Under the pieces are notes generated by a model. The model searched no databases and was not told where the DNA came from. It saw nothing but the letters and a program-made list of their open reading frames with translations. A DNA stretch of 47,791 bases from the NCBI GenBank assembly GCA_045593325.1, contig JAZNWL010000062.1:1-47791 (forward strand). Reading direction: 5' to 3'. A program made the translations under genes and the position numbers. Within the stretch, counting starts at the first letter, position 1. Each line of letters begins with the position of its first letter. This document shows positions 8,164-15,103 of the stretch, one piece after another. This stretch comes from UMGS1484 sp045593325 (lineage in GTDB: Bacteria > Bacillota > Clostridia > Oscillospirales > Acutalibacteraceae).

Positions 8164-9732
8164 TTAATATAAATAGTTGTCCGGCAAATCGTTTTCCACC
8201 AGTACAACACAAGTTTCATCCAACATGGGAGAAAGTAAAGAAACAGCATCTTTAAAGGATGCCACAATATGCAACTTTTCTTCCGGGAACCCGGTGGAAC
8301 GAACGCCATTGGCGATAGGTTCGCTGCGTTTGAGCCCCACCAATACAATACGGTCGCAGGTTTTCCCTGCATGAACGCCCAAATCAAAATTGCACTGTTC
8401 TTCCCGGTCACCCAATTCAACCAGCCCGGGAGTGATTATTATTTTTTGCTTATTCTCAAAGCGACCCAACACATTAACCGCTTCCAGACACCCTTCGGGG
8501 TTGGCATTGTAGGCATCGTCGATCATCAAGGAACCGCCCACAAATCCTTTCACCTCTAACCGATGTTCAGTGGGTTTTAGCGTACTGACTGCAAACTGGA
8601 TATCCTTAACAGGCACCTCAAAATAACGGGCAACCGCCACGGCTACAGTGAGATTTAAAATACTGTGTTGCCCTAAAAGACGGGTTTGCAAGGGAATTTC
8701 TTCTTCCCCCACACATACCGTGAAAGAAGCGCCTCCTTCATGATATACAATATTTTTCGCATAGGCATCCAGTCCGTTTTCCAATCCATAGCGGATACAG
8801 CCTTCCACCTGTTGTTCCGAAACAGGTTTGCTGGCACAGTTCAGGAACATAGTACCTTGTTTTTTGGTTACGTAATCAGCAAGTTCAAACTTGGTTTTGA
8901 TAATATTATCCAAGGTGTGGAAGGTATCCAGATGTTGAGGACCAACCGAGGTAATTACCCCGTGATCAGGATTCACGATTTTGCAAATTTCTTTGATATC
9001 TCCCACTTTTTTGGCACCCATTTCCACCACGAAAATCTCGGTGCCGGGTTTCATTTTTTCCCGAATGGTTCGTACCACGCCCATGGGGGTATTAAAACTT
9101 TCAGGAGTAACGGTAACGGTATATTTTTCCGAAAGCAAACGAGTAATCATAAATTTGGTGGTGGTTTTCCCGTAACTGCCGGTCACCCCAATGATTTTCA
9201 TATTGGTCGACCCTTTTAAAATTTTCTTGGCATCCCGTACGTAATGATTGGAAATCATTTTTTCCATGGGAGCGTTCAGATAGAGCACCAGAAGCATAAG
9301 CACCGGGGTAAAGCCATAGAAAAACAGCAACCCGCCTAAACTGACGTACACCCAAAAAGAACCAAGCCACCACACACCAAGCAAAGCCAACAACAACACA
9401 CAAGCGGTGACAAATTGCCGTTTTACACGAGGAGTAAACACCAAGGGTTTAATGGCTTTGGATTGCTCTTTGGCATTTTTAAAAATACGAATATAAGCAA
9501 AACTAGCGGCAACTCCTGCAAAGGCTGGTGGAAAAAACAATCCCAATACCAACAGAATTAGTCCCGTAAACATTGCGAAAAACATTCTGCTTTTACCGGC
9601 GGTTTTTCCAAAAGCAAGATACCGTTCGGGTTTATAGGAATTTTGTTGCATCATATGGGCACAGCGAACAAAACCACCCATACTGCCAACACCAAGAAGA
9701 AGCAACCCCGCAACAAAAGGGAGATATTCCAT
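8164..9732 (-). CDS. murF: Mur ligase (MurF-like) with N-terminal membrane domain
   Basis: 522 residues. The C-terminal 345 are a Mur ligase: P-loop GVTGSYGKTTTK (about 182-193), VVEMGAKKVGDI (about 240), HRLEVKG and DDAYNANPEG (about 418), the last typical of MurF, which adds D-Ala-D-Ala to UDP-MurNAc-tripeptide. The first 160 residues are instead four membrane segments (about 3-22, 50-80, 108-128, 130-151) with a basic loop, replacing the usual soluble UDP-binding domain. AAAGGA precedes the start. ddl follows within 15 bases, supporting a role in the same step. Whether this is the only MurF or a special membrane-bound ligase cannot be decided from the window. Confidence 0.85.
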   Translation of the reverse strand: MEYLPFVAGLLLLGVGSMGGFVRCAHMMQQNSYKPERYLAFGKTAGKSRMFFAMFTGLILLVLGLFFPPAFAGVAASFAYIRIFKNAKEQSKAIKPLVFTPRVKRQFVTACVLLLALLGVWWLGSFWVYVSLGGLLFFYGFTPVLMLLVLYLNAPMEKMISNHYVRDAKKILKGSTNMKIIGVTGSYGKTTTKFMITRLLSEKYTVTVTPESFNTPMGVVRTIREKMKPGTEIFVVEMGAKKVGDIKEICKIVNPDHGVITSVGPQHLDTFHTLDNIIKTKFELADYVTKKQGTMFLNCASKPVSEQQVEGCIRYGLENGLDAYAKNIVYHEGGASFTVCVGEEEIPLQTRLLGQHSILNLTVAVAVARYFEVPVKDIQFAVSTLKPTEHRLEVKGFVGGSLMIDDAYNANPEGCLEAVNVLGRFENKQKIIITPGLVELGDREEQCNFDLGVHAGKTCDRIVLVGLKRSEPIANGVRSTGFPEEKLHIVASFKDAVSLLSPMLDETCVVLVENDLPDNYLY

Positions 9733-9746
9733 AGTCAGGATCCTTT

Positions 9747-10511
9747 CTAAGAAATTTGTAAGAAACTTTCCACAATGGCAGCCACGTGGCCTGCCTTTTC
9801 CACAAATGCCCAGTGGCCTGCATCAGGAATGACGCAAAGCCCGGCATCGGGAATTTCCCGTTCCATAATTTTGGCATGAGCTACCGGGGTGGCAGTATCA
9901 TTTTCACCGTATATCAGCAAAGTGGAGGCGGTAATGGAAGAAAGATGATGGGTCAAATCTTCATTCACCACCCGCACCAAGGTTTGTCGCAACACGTCAG
10001 GCGCATTGTTATAGTCAGCAGTACCGAAAAATGCCCGCACTTTTTGCAAGGTAGGTTCACAGGCTTTTGCCCAAGGTTTACGGGTCAACGCCCATTTGGC
10101 GGTTTTAAAACAACGGGTTCTCATTTTGGTTTTGAAAGACGGGGGAGTGCGAACCCCTGCGGCATCCATCAAAATGATTTTGGAAGGAATTACCCGCCCT
10201 GTTCCGCAGAGTTTAATAATCACCCGTCCCCCAAAGGAATGGCCGATCATAATGGGGTTTTTCAGCGAAAGTTGCTCCATAAATGCCAGGAGCAACTGGG
10301 CGTAATCTTCCACACACCAAGGCTTTCCCGGCATATCACTTTTGCCGAATCCGGGGAAATCAATGGCGGTTACCCGATATTTTTTAGCAATACGGCTTCC
10401 CAGAAAAGTAAAGGCTTCGGAGGAAGACCCCCAACCGTGGAGAAACAAAACGTCTTCCCCTGCACCGTATTGTTCATAATGAAGGGAGAGCCCCCCTACG
10501 GTAATTTCCAT
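9747..10511 (-). CDS. Alpha/beta hydrolase
   Basis: 254-residue alpha/beta-hydrolase with oxyanion motif FLHGWGSS (about 23-30), nucleophile elbow GHSFGG (Ser about 93), acid residue in YGENDTATP (about 208) and catalytic His in DAGHWAFVE (about 237). No signal peptide, so cytoplasmic. Substrate unknown; the closest general relatives are the YqjL/MhpC-type esterases. It starts 8 bases after the prfB stop and precedes the MurF-like gene, so it belongs to the same transcript, which could mean a role in envelope metabolism (inference). Confidence 0.88.
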   Translation of the reverse strand: MEITVGGLSLHYEQYGAGEDVLFLHGWGSSSEAFTFLGSRIAKKYRVTAIDFPGFGKSDMPGKPWCVEDYAQLLLAFMEQLSLKNPIMIGHSFGGRVIIKLCGTGRVIPSKIILMDAAGVRTPPSFKTKMRTRCFKTAKWALTRKPWAKACEPTLQKVRAFFGTADYNNAPDVLRQTLVRVVNEDLTHHLSSITASTLLIYGENDTATPVAHAKIMEREIPDAGLCVIPDAGHWAFVEKAGHVAAIVESFLQIS

Positions 10512-10519
10512 ACTAACCT

Positions 10520-11650
10520 CTATTCTGCTGAGGAATTCCCCAACTGACCTAAACTTGCGGCTTTCAAATAGGCATTGATAAAGCCGTCAATATCGCCGTC
10601 CATCACGGCATTGATGTTACCCATTTCATAGCCTGTGCGATGATCTTTTGCCATGGTATAAGGCATGAATACGTAAGAACGGATCTGACTGCCCCAGCCA
10701 ATTTCCTTTTGAACACCCTTGATATCTTCGATTTTTTCCAGGTGTTCCCGTTCTTTAATTTCAACGAGTTTGGATTTTAACATTCTCATTGCCATTTCAC
10801 GGTTTTGATGTTGACTGCGTTCATTCTGACAAGCAACAATAATCCCCGTGGGCAAGTGGGTAATCCGAATGGCGGATTCGGTTTTATTTACGTGCTGACC
10901 GCCTGCACCGCTGGAACGGTAGGTATCTACCTTCAAATCTTCTTCCCGGATTTCCACGTCCATATCGTCGCTGATTTCGGGCATAACTTCTAAAGAAGCG
11001 AAGGAGGTGTGACGGCGGCCGCTACTGTCAAAGGGAGAAACCCGAACCAAGCGATGAACCCCTGCTTCGGATTTTAAATATCCGTAAGCGTTAACCCCTT
11101 CAATAAGCACAACGGCACTTTTCAGCCCTGCTTCTTCCCCGTCTAAATAGTCCAGAGTTTTGGATTTGAACCCATGAGCATCTGCCCAGTGGGAATACAT
11201 ACGAAAGAGCATTTGCGCCCAATCCTGGGCTTCTGTACCGCCTGCCCCTGCGTGGAAGGTGAGAATAGCGTTGTTATTATCATATTCCCCTGAAAGCAGA
11301 GTGGAAAGCCGCATTTCTTCCATGGTTTTCAGCACTGCATTCACACTGCCCACCACTTCATCCAGCATGCTTTCGTCTTCTTCTTCGTCTGCCATTTCAA
11401 TGAGGGTCAAGCCGTCATCATAGTCTGCACAAAGTTTTTCATAGGCGGCAACTTTATTCTTTAATTGGCTGATTTTTTGCAGAACTTTTTGCCCCGCTGC
11501 CATATCATTCCAAAAATTTTCATCGGTGGTTTTTTCTTCCAAGGAAAGGATTTCTTTTTTGGCATCTTCAATGCCCAAAGCCTCTCCCAAATCAATGAGC
11601 TCCGCTTTTACCGCGGTCAACCGTAACCGTTGTTCTTCAAATTGCAACAT
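10520..11650 (-). CDS. prfB: Peptide chain release factor 2
   Basis: 376 residues. RF2 recognises UGA and UAA stop codons and triggers peptide release. Visible are the stop-codon recognition motif SPFDSSGRRHTSF (SPF about 195-197) and the catalytic GGQ in SSGAGGQHVNKTESA (about 243). The reading frame is open throughout: there is no CUUUGA-type programmed frameshift near codon 25, so the usual autoregulation is absent. An upstream in-frame Met (11701) falls at the promoter -10 and cannot be used; AAAAAGGGGA precedes 11650. It is first in the operon that continues to the lipoprotein at 4918. Confidence 0.96.
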   Translation of the reverse strand: MLQFEEQRLRLTAVKAELIDLGEALGIEDAKKEILSLEEKTTDENFWNDMAAGQKVLQKISQLKNKVAAYEKLCADYDDGLTLIEMADEEEDESMLDEVVGSVNAVLKTMEEMRLSTLLSGEYDNNNAILTFHAGAGGTEAQDWAQMLFRMYSHWADAHGFKSKTLDYLDGEEAGLKSAVVLIEGVNAYGYLKSEAGVHRLVRVSPFDSSGRRHTSFASLEVMPEISDDMDVEIREEDLKVDTYRSSGAGGQHVNKTESAIRITHLPTGIIVACQNERSQHQNREMAMRMLKSKLVEIKEREHLEKIEDIKGVQKEIGWGSQIRSYVFMPYTMAKDHRTGYEMGNINAVMDGDIDGFINAYLKAASLGQLGNSSAE

Positions 11651-11692
11651 GATATTGTTTTCCCCTTTTTCGGTTTCAATCAAATTCACTAA

Positions 11693-11721
11693 ATTATACA
11701 CTATTTTTCCCTTTTTGTAAA
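11693..11721 (-). promoter_or_regulatory. Sigma-A promoter for the prfB operon
   Basis: Minus strand TTTACA (11716-11721), 17-bp spacer, TATAAT (11693-11698). The leader before the prfB ATG at 11650 is about 35 bases. Confidence 0.85.
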
Positions 11722-11794
11722 GGTTTTAACTGGCTATTCTTCCATAAAATAAACACAACCTACCAAAATATATTCCCAAATTTTGTTTTTTATC

Positions 11795-11823
11795 TTGATT
11801 TGTTCATAAATTTGCTCTATTAT
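11795..11823 (+). promoter_or_regulatory. Sigma-A promoter for the RING-like gene
   Basis: TTGATT (11795-11800), 17-bp spacer, TATTAT (11818-11823), about 28 bases before the GTG at 11852. Confidence 0.7.
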
Positions 11824-11851
11824 AAAAAAGTAAACAAGTATACTGTAAGAG

Positions 11852-12859
11852 GTGATTCTTATTTCTTATACCGATAAAGCCCGCAACTGTGTTGCCTGCG
11901 GGCAAGAATTTTATCCCGACGATGACGTGGTATTTTGTCCTGTTTGCGGCGCCCCTCATCACCGTTCCTGTTGGCATGAGGAAGGTCATTGTCACTATGA
12001 GGTTGCCCACGGCACCGACTTGCAATGGCATCCCAAGGAGGAACCCCAAGAACCGCAGGTTTCCCAGGAAAACCCAAGGGAAGAAACCGAAGATAACGGT
12101 TCTCCCTTCCCCTTTTCCGGCGGCATTGCCATGACAAAATGCCCCCATTGCGGGCGGTTTGTTCCCTGCCAGCCTACTCCTTCTACCTGTCGCCATTGCG
12201 GTGGAGAAATCCCCGCCATTTCTACTCCTTTTGGCGGAGATGGTTCTCCTTTCGGCGGTTCTTTTGCTTCTGCTCCGTCCGCAAACCCCAATGAGCCGGT
12301 GGATACCGCTACCGTGGGGAAATTATCCCGCATTGTTATGCAACGGCGGGACTATTACCTGCCCCGTTTTCAATCTTTGAAAAAACAAGGAACCAAGACT
12401 ATTTCCTGGAACTGGTCGGCATTTTTCCTGACCACCTATTGGTTTGCCTACCGAAAATGTTACGTGTGGGCGGTTTTTTCCACCATAATTGAACTGATTG
12501 CCCTGTTGCTCCTCTCCCCCATGAGCGGTCAGATCGCCACCTTCCTGGCATCTCAACAAATAACCTCCTATACCCAGGCCATGGAACTGTTGATTGCCAA
12601 CATGAATTTTTCCCAAAGCGTAATTTGGCTGTCCCAGGGCGCCTTGCTTATTTTGTTGATTCGTTCTCTGGTTTTCGGGCTGTTTGGTAATTTGATTTAC
12701 AAAAAAGAGTGTTTGAGACGGGCTCAACAGTTGGACGAAATGCCCAAAGAAGAAGCCGCTTACCGCGTATTTAAACTCAGCGGTGTCAGCATTTTTGCTC
12801 CCATTTTGTTCTATTATCTCATTGGGATTTTCGAAACCGTTGTTACAAGTTTTATATAA
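11852..12859 (+). CDS. Prokaryotic RING-like zinc finger membrane protein
   Basis: 335 residues. Residues 13-48 (CVACGQEF, CPVCGAPHHRSCW, HC) match the prokaryotic RING finger family 1 pattern. A second zinc ribbon lies at about 94-118 (CPHCGRF, CRHCGG). A Gly/Ser/Pro linker follows, then a membrane part with segments at about 192-215, 260-280 and 308-330; WNWSAFFLTTYWFAYRK resembles DUF2628. Function unknown; a role in membrane protein quality control is only a guess. The start is given as GTG at 11852. AGAGGTG lies so close that an ATT three codons downstream (11861) would be better spaced, so the exact start is open. It ends in a perfect palindrome terminator. Confidence 0.82.
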   Translation: MILISYTDKARNCVACGQEFYPDDDVVFCPVCGAPHHRSCWHEEGHCHYEVAHGTDLQWHPKEEPQEPQVSQENPREETEDNGSPFPFSGGIAMTKCPHCGRFVPCQPTPSTCRHCGGEIPAISTPFGGDGSPFGGSFASAPSANPNEPVDTATVGKLSRIVMQRRDYYLPRFQSLKKQGTKTISWNWSAFFLTTYWFAYRKCYVWAVFSTIIELIALLLLSPMSGQIATFLASQQITSYTQAMELLIANMNFSQSVIWLSQGALLILLIRSLVFGLFGNLIYKKECLRRAQQLDEMPKEEAAYRVFKLSGVSIFAPILFYYLIGIFETVVTSFI

Positions 12860-12870
12860 CTTACTCTACA

Positions 12871-12905
12871 AAAAGGTTCTGTACGAATTTCGTACAGAAC
12901 CTTTT
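12871..12905. repeat. 35-bp palindrome, copy 1 (terminator-like)
   Basis: AAAAGGTTCTGTACGAA (12871-12887), one T, then the exact reverse complement (12889-12905). It lies 11 bases after the stop of the RING-like gene and likely acts as its terminator. An identical copy sits at 15059-15093. The segment between them differs in base composition. Confidence 0.92.
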
Positions 12906-12944
12906 CCGCGTCTTTCCACCTTTGCAAACGGTATTTTAAGTCAA

Positions 12945-12971
12945 CGACTTTTGTTTGACATGCAAAAGTCG
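12945..12971. promoter_or_regulatory. Operator: 9-bp inverted repeat over the -35 box
   Basis: CGACTTTTG (12945-12953) and CAAAAGTCG (12963-12971) are perfect inverted repeats with 9 bases between them. The spacer contains the TTGACA -35 box, so protein binding would block the promoter. The likely binder is one of the two regulators encoded downstream (inference). Confidence 0.75.
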
Positions 12972-12983
12972 ATTTGATAAGAT
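12955..12983 (+). promoter_or_regulatory. Promoter of the regulator pair
   Basis: TTGACA (12955-12960), 17-bp spacer, TAAGAT (12978-12983), about 65 bases before the AraC-type start. The -35 is embedded in the inverted repeat 12945-12971. Confidence 0.78.
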
Positions 12984-13048
12984 AATACCAAACAAAGGAA
13001 TTTGATGATTTTATTTTCAAGAGCATTCTATAAATCAAGGAGATTTCA

Positions 13049-13984
13049 ATGACACCCAAAACTGTAGATCGTAAATTTGATATTGGTAAAGTTGCACCCA
13101 TTCAATGTATTCATAATGACCCATTAACTGAGTTAGATATTCAGAATCAATGTTTCCTTATGCTATTCATCCGTCAAGGTGATGCGTCTTTTCAAATTGG
13201 TAATTATCGTTTTCAAGCAAATTCACCCTGCCTTGTTTGTTTTGATGAAAGACAAAACCCAAAGGTAATCAATAAAAACAACCTGGTTTGCGACGCCATT
13301 TATTTTCATCCCACTTTTTTAAACGTAAATATGACCTTTAGACAAATACACGACCACTCATATGAACAAATAGCAAGTACACACGATTTATTTTTGTTAA
13401 AGCCATTCACTGATCTTAATCGATTTGCATATCCCATTTTCGAACAATACAATCAACCCTTCGCCCGATTATTTACCCTATTGGAAAATGAATTGGATTT
13501 TCAAACTGACTGGTATTGGTCTTGCAGGAGTCGTTCATATTTTTTGGAAATGATGCTTCTTTTGGAGAGAACATACGGCATTATTGGATCTCACACCACC
13601 GATATAGGTCTTCCTATAGATACTGATCCTATTCTAAAAAATGCGATTGCTTATATAGAAAGCCATTATTCCCAACATATCACATTACATGGTTTAGCCC
13701 AAGCCCTTGCCACCAATCATTCCACATTAAACAATTTGTTTAAAACACAATTACAAATCACGCCTATTGAATATGTGTGGAGACACCGCCTTGCCATTGC
13801 AAAAAAGCATTTGGCATTTACCAACTTATCCATAAAAGAAATTGCCCTTCGCTGTGGGTTTAAAACCACACAGCATTTTAGCAACAAATTCGTGTCTTTC
13901 ACCGGTTATTCCCCTACCGCATTCAGGGCTATGACCGTAAACAAACGAAAAAACGCATTTCAAAAGGATGGTGGAACTTTATGA
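13049..13984 (+). CDS. AraC family transcriptional regulator
   Basis: 311 residues. The N-terminal part (about 1-190) is a divergent sensor domain with cupin-like strands (FLMLFIRQGDASFQIGNY). The C-terminal 100 residues are the AraC double helix-turn-helix: ITLHGLAQALATNHSTLNNLFK, then LSIKEIALRCGFKTTQHFSNKF, then GYSPTAFR. AAGGAG (13037-13042) fits the ATG. The stop overlaps the next start as ATGA, so the two regulators are co-translated. Codon use is more AT-rich than in flanking genes. Effector unknown; many relatives sense sugars or amphipathic molecules, and a GH42-like gene converges from the other side. Confidence 0.9.
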   Translation: MTPKTVDRKFDIGKVAPIQCIHNDPLTELDIQNQCFLMLFIRQGDASFQIGNYRFQANSPCLVCFDERQNPKVINKNNLVCDAIYFHPTFLNVNMTFRQIHDHSYEQIASTHDLFLLKPFTDLNRFAYPIFEQYNQPFARLFTLLENELDFQTDWYWSCRSRSYFLEMMLLLERTYGIIGSHTTDIGLPIDTDPILKNAIAYIESHYSQHITLHGLAQALATNHSTLNNLFKTQLQITPIEYVWRHRLAIAKKHLAFTNLSIKEIALRCGFKTTQHFSNKFVSFTGYSPTAFRAMTVNKRKNAFQKDGGTL

Positions 13985-15042
13985 AAATCAAATTTATTAA
14001 AAAAGCAGCGTACGTGTACGATTTGGCATTTTTATTCTTCCTGTACTTTAACAAAGAATTTTGTCTGTCTAATTTTCTTCTTTATCATGAAGGAAAAGAT
14101 AATCATTCCGAACATTATAACAAACTTCTTGGATCGATTTCACCAATCCCAAAAGAATTACTCCTATTCTTTGTAAAAAACGATTACGGAAAAACATTTT
14201 TTACATGGAATTTTTTTCACCCGTGTACCCATCTATTTGCTGAGGAAGAATATGATTTATCAACAGTGATAAAAGCATTATTCAATGATACAGACAGAAT
14301 CAAAACCGATATGTTTCGCTATTACTTTGAAAACGCAGATATTGAAATTTTAAAATCGGCAGAAAACCCTTTGTTGAATATCAATCGCTTTATTCAGGAA
14401 TCATCTTACAGTGATGAATTGAAAAATTCTATGTATGCGTTTTTCATCGACCCTGAAGGAGTACTGAAAACACTGGCAGAACAACTAACCGAAAAAGACA
14501 AAATCTTATCTCGCTACTATAAAGAAAACACACTCCTTCTTCAAAAGTTACAACACAAAATACAATGGGAACCCTTATCGGAATGTTTAACATATATTGC
14601 AAGCAAACCCATTGACCCCACCATAGAAACCGTATATGTTTCCTTTACTCTGTGCAACAATTACTTGTTACTTTATAAATTGCAACCTCAAAAGGCATTG
14701 TTATTTTTAGGGGCTTCCTATGAGGACACCGTAAATTCCGTCATAAAACAAAACCAGATGCCCGATTTAAGTCGTTTGGGAACAGTTTTAGCGGAACCGA
14801 ACCGCATTAAAATGTTAAACTATATTGCTCATAAAAAGGAAATAAGTATAAAAGACATTCAAAAAGAATTTGGCTTTACTGCGGCAAATTCCTATTACCA
14901 TTTAAACAAAATGCAGGAAGCCGGCATTTTGTTGACCAGGAATCAAGGGAAAATGATATTATTTCACATTAATCGAGTTTATTTCCAAAGATTGTGTGAT
15001 GTTTTTAAAAAGTATTCACCTGTAATGGAAGAGGAAATATAA
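13981..15042 (+). CDS. ArsR-like winged-helix regulator with large N-terminal domain
   Basis: 353 residues. The last 75 form a winged helix of ArsR type: GTVLAEPNRIKMLNYIA, EISIKDIQKEFGF, NSYYHLNKMQEAGIL. The first 270 residues are a helical, aromatic-rich domain with no recognised family, similar in layout to clostridial proteins that put a long sensor before an ArsR domain. No metal-binding Cys cluster is visible, so metal sensing is unlikely. Start overlaps the AraC gene by 4 bp. AT-rich, unlike its neighbours. Followed by palindrome copy 2. Confidence 0.82.
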   Translation: MKIKFIKKAAYVYDLAFLFFLYFNKEFCLSNFLLYHEGKDNHSEHYNKLLGSISPIPKELLLFFVKNDYGKTFFTWNFFHPCTHLFAEEEYDLSTVIKALFNDTDRIKTDMFRYYFENADIEILKSAENPLLNINRFIQESSYSDELKNSMYAFFIDPEGVLKTLAEQLTEKDKILSRYYKENTLLLQKLQHKIQWEPLSECLTYIASKPIDPTIETVYVSFTLCNNYLLLYKLQPQKALLFLGASYEDTVNSVIKQNQMPDLSRLGTVLAEPNRIKMLNYIAHKKEISIKDIQKEFGFTAANSYYHLNKMQEAGILLTRNQGKMILFHINRVYFQRLCDVFKKYSPVMEEEI

Positions 15043-15058
15043 AAAAATCGTTCTCAAA

Positions 15059-15093
15059 AAAAGGTTCTGTACGAATTTCGTACAGAACCTTTT
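15059..15093. repeat. 35-bp palindrome, copy 2 (two-way terminator)
   Basis: Identical to 12871-12905, here inside longer A and T tracts, and placed between two convergent genes. It can end both the regulator transcript (plus) and the GH42-like transcript (minus). Confidence 0.92.
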
Positions 15094-15103
15094 TCATGGT
15101 AGT

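Noticed and set aside
11570..11650. Programmed +1 frameshift in prfB
   Set aside because: The frame is open from the start to the end and no CUUUGA-like slip site with an in-frame stop is present near codon 25.
12871..15093. Insertion sequence or transposon bounded by the palindromes
   Set aside because: No transposase, recombinase or target-site duplication is visible, and each palindrome follows a stop codon as a terminator would. Reported only as an open finding.
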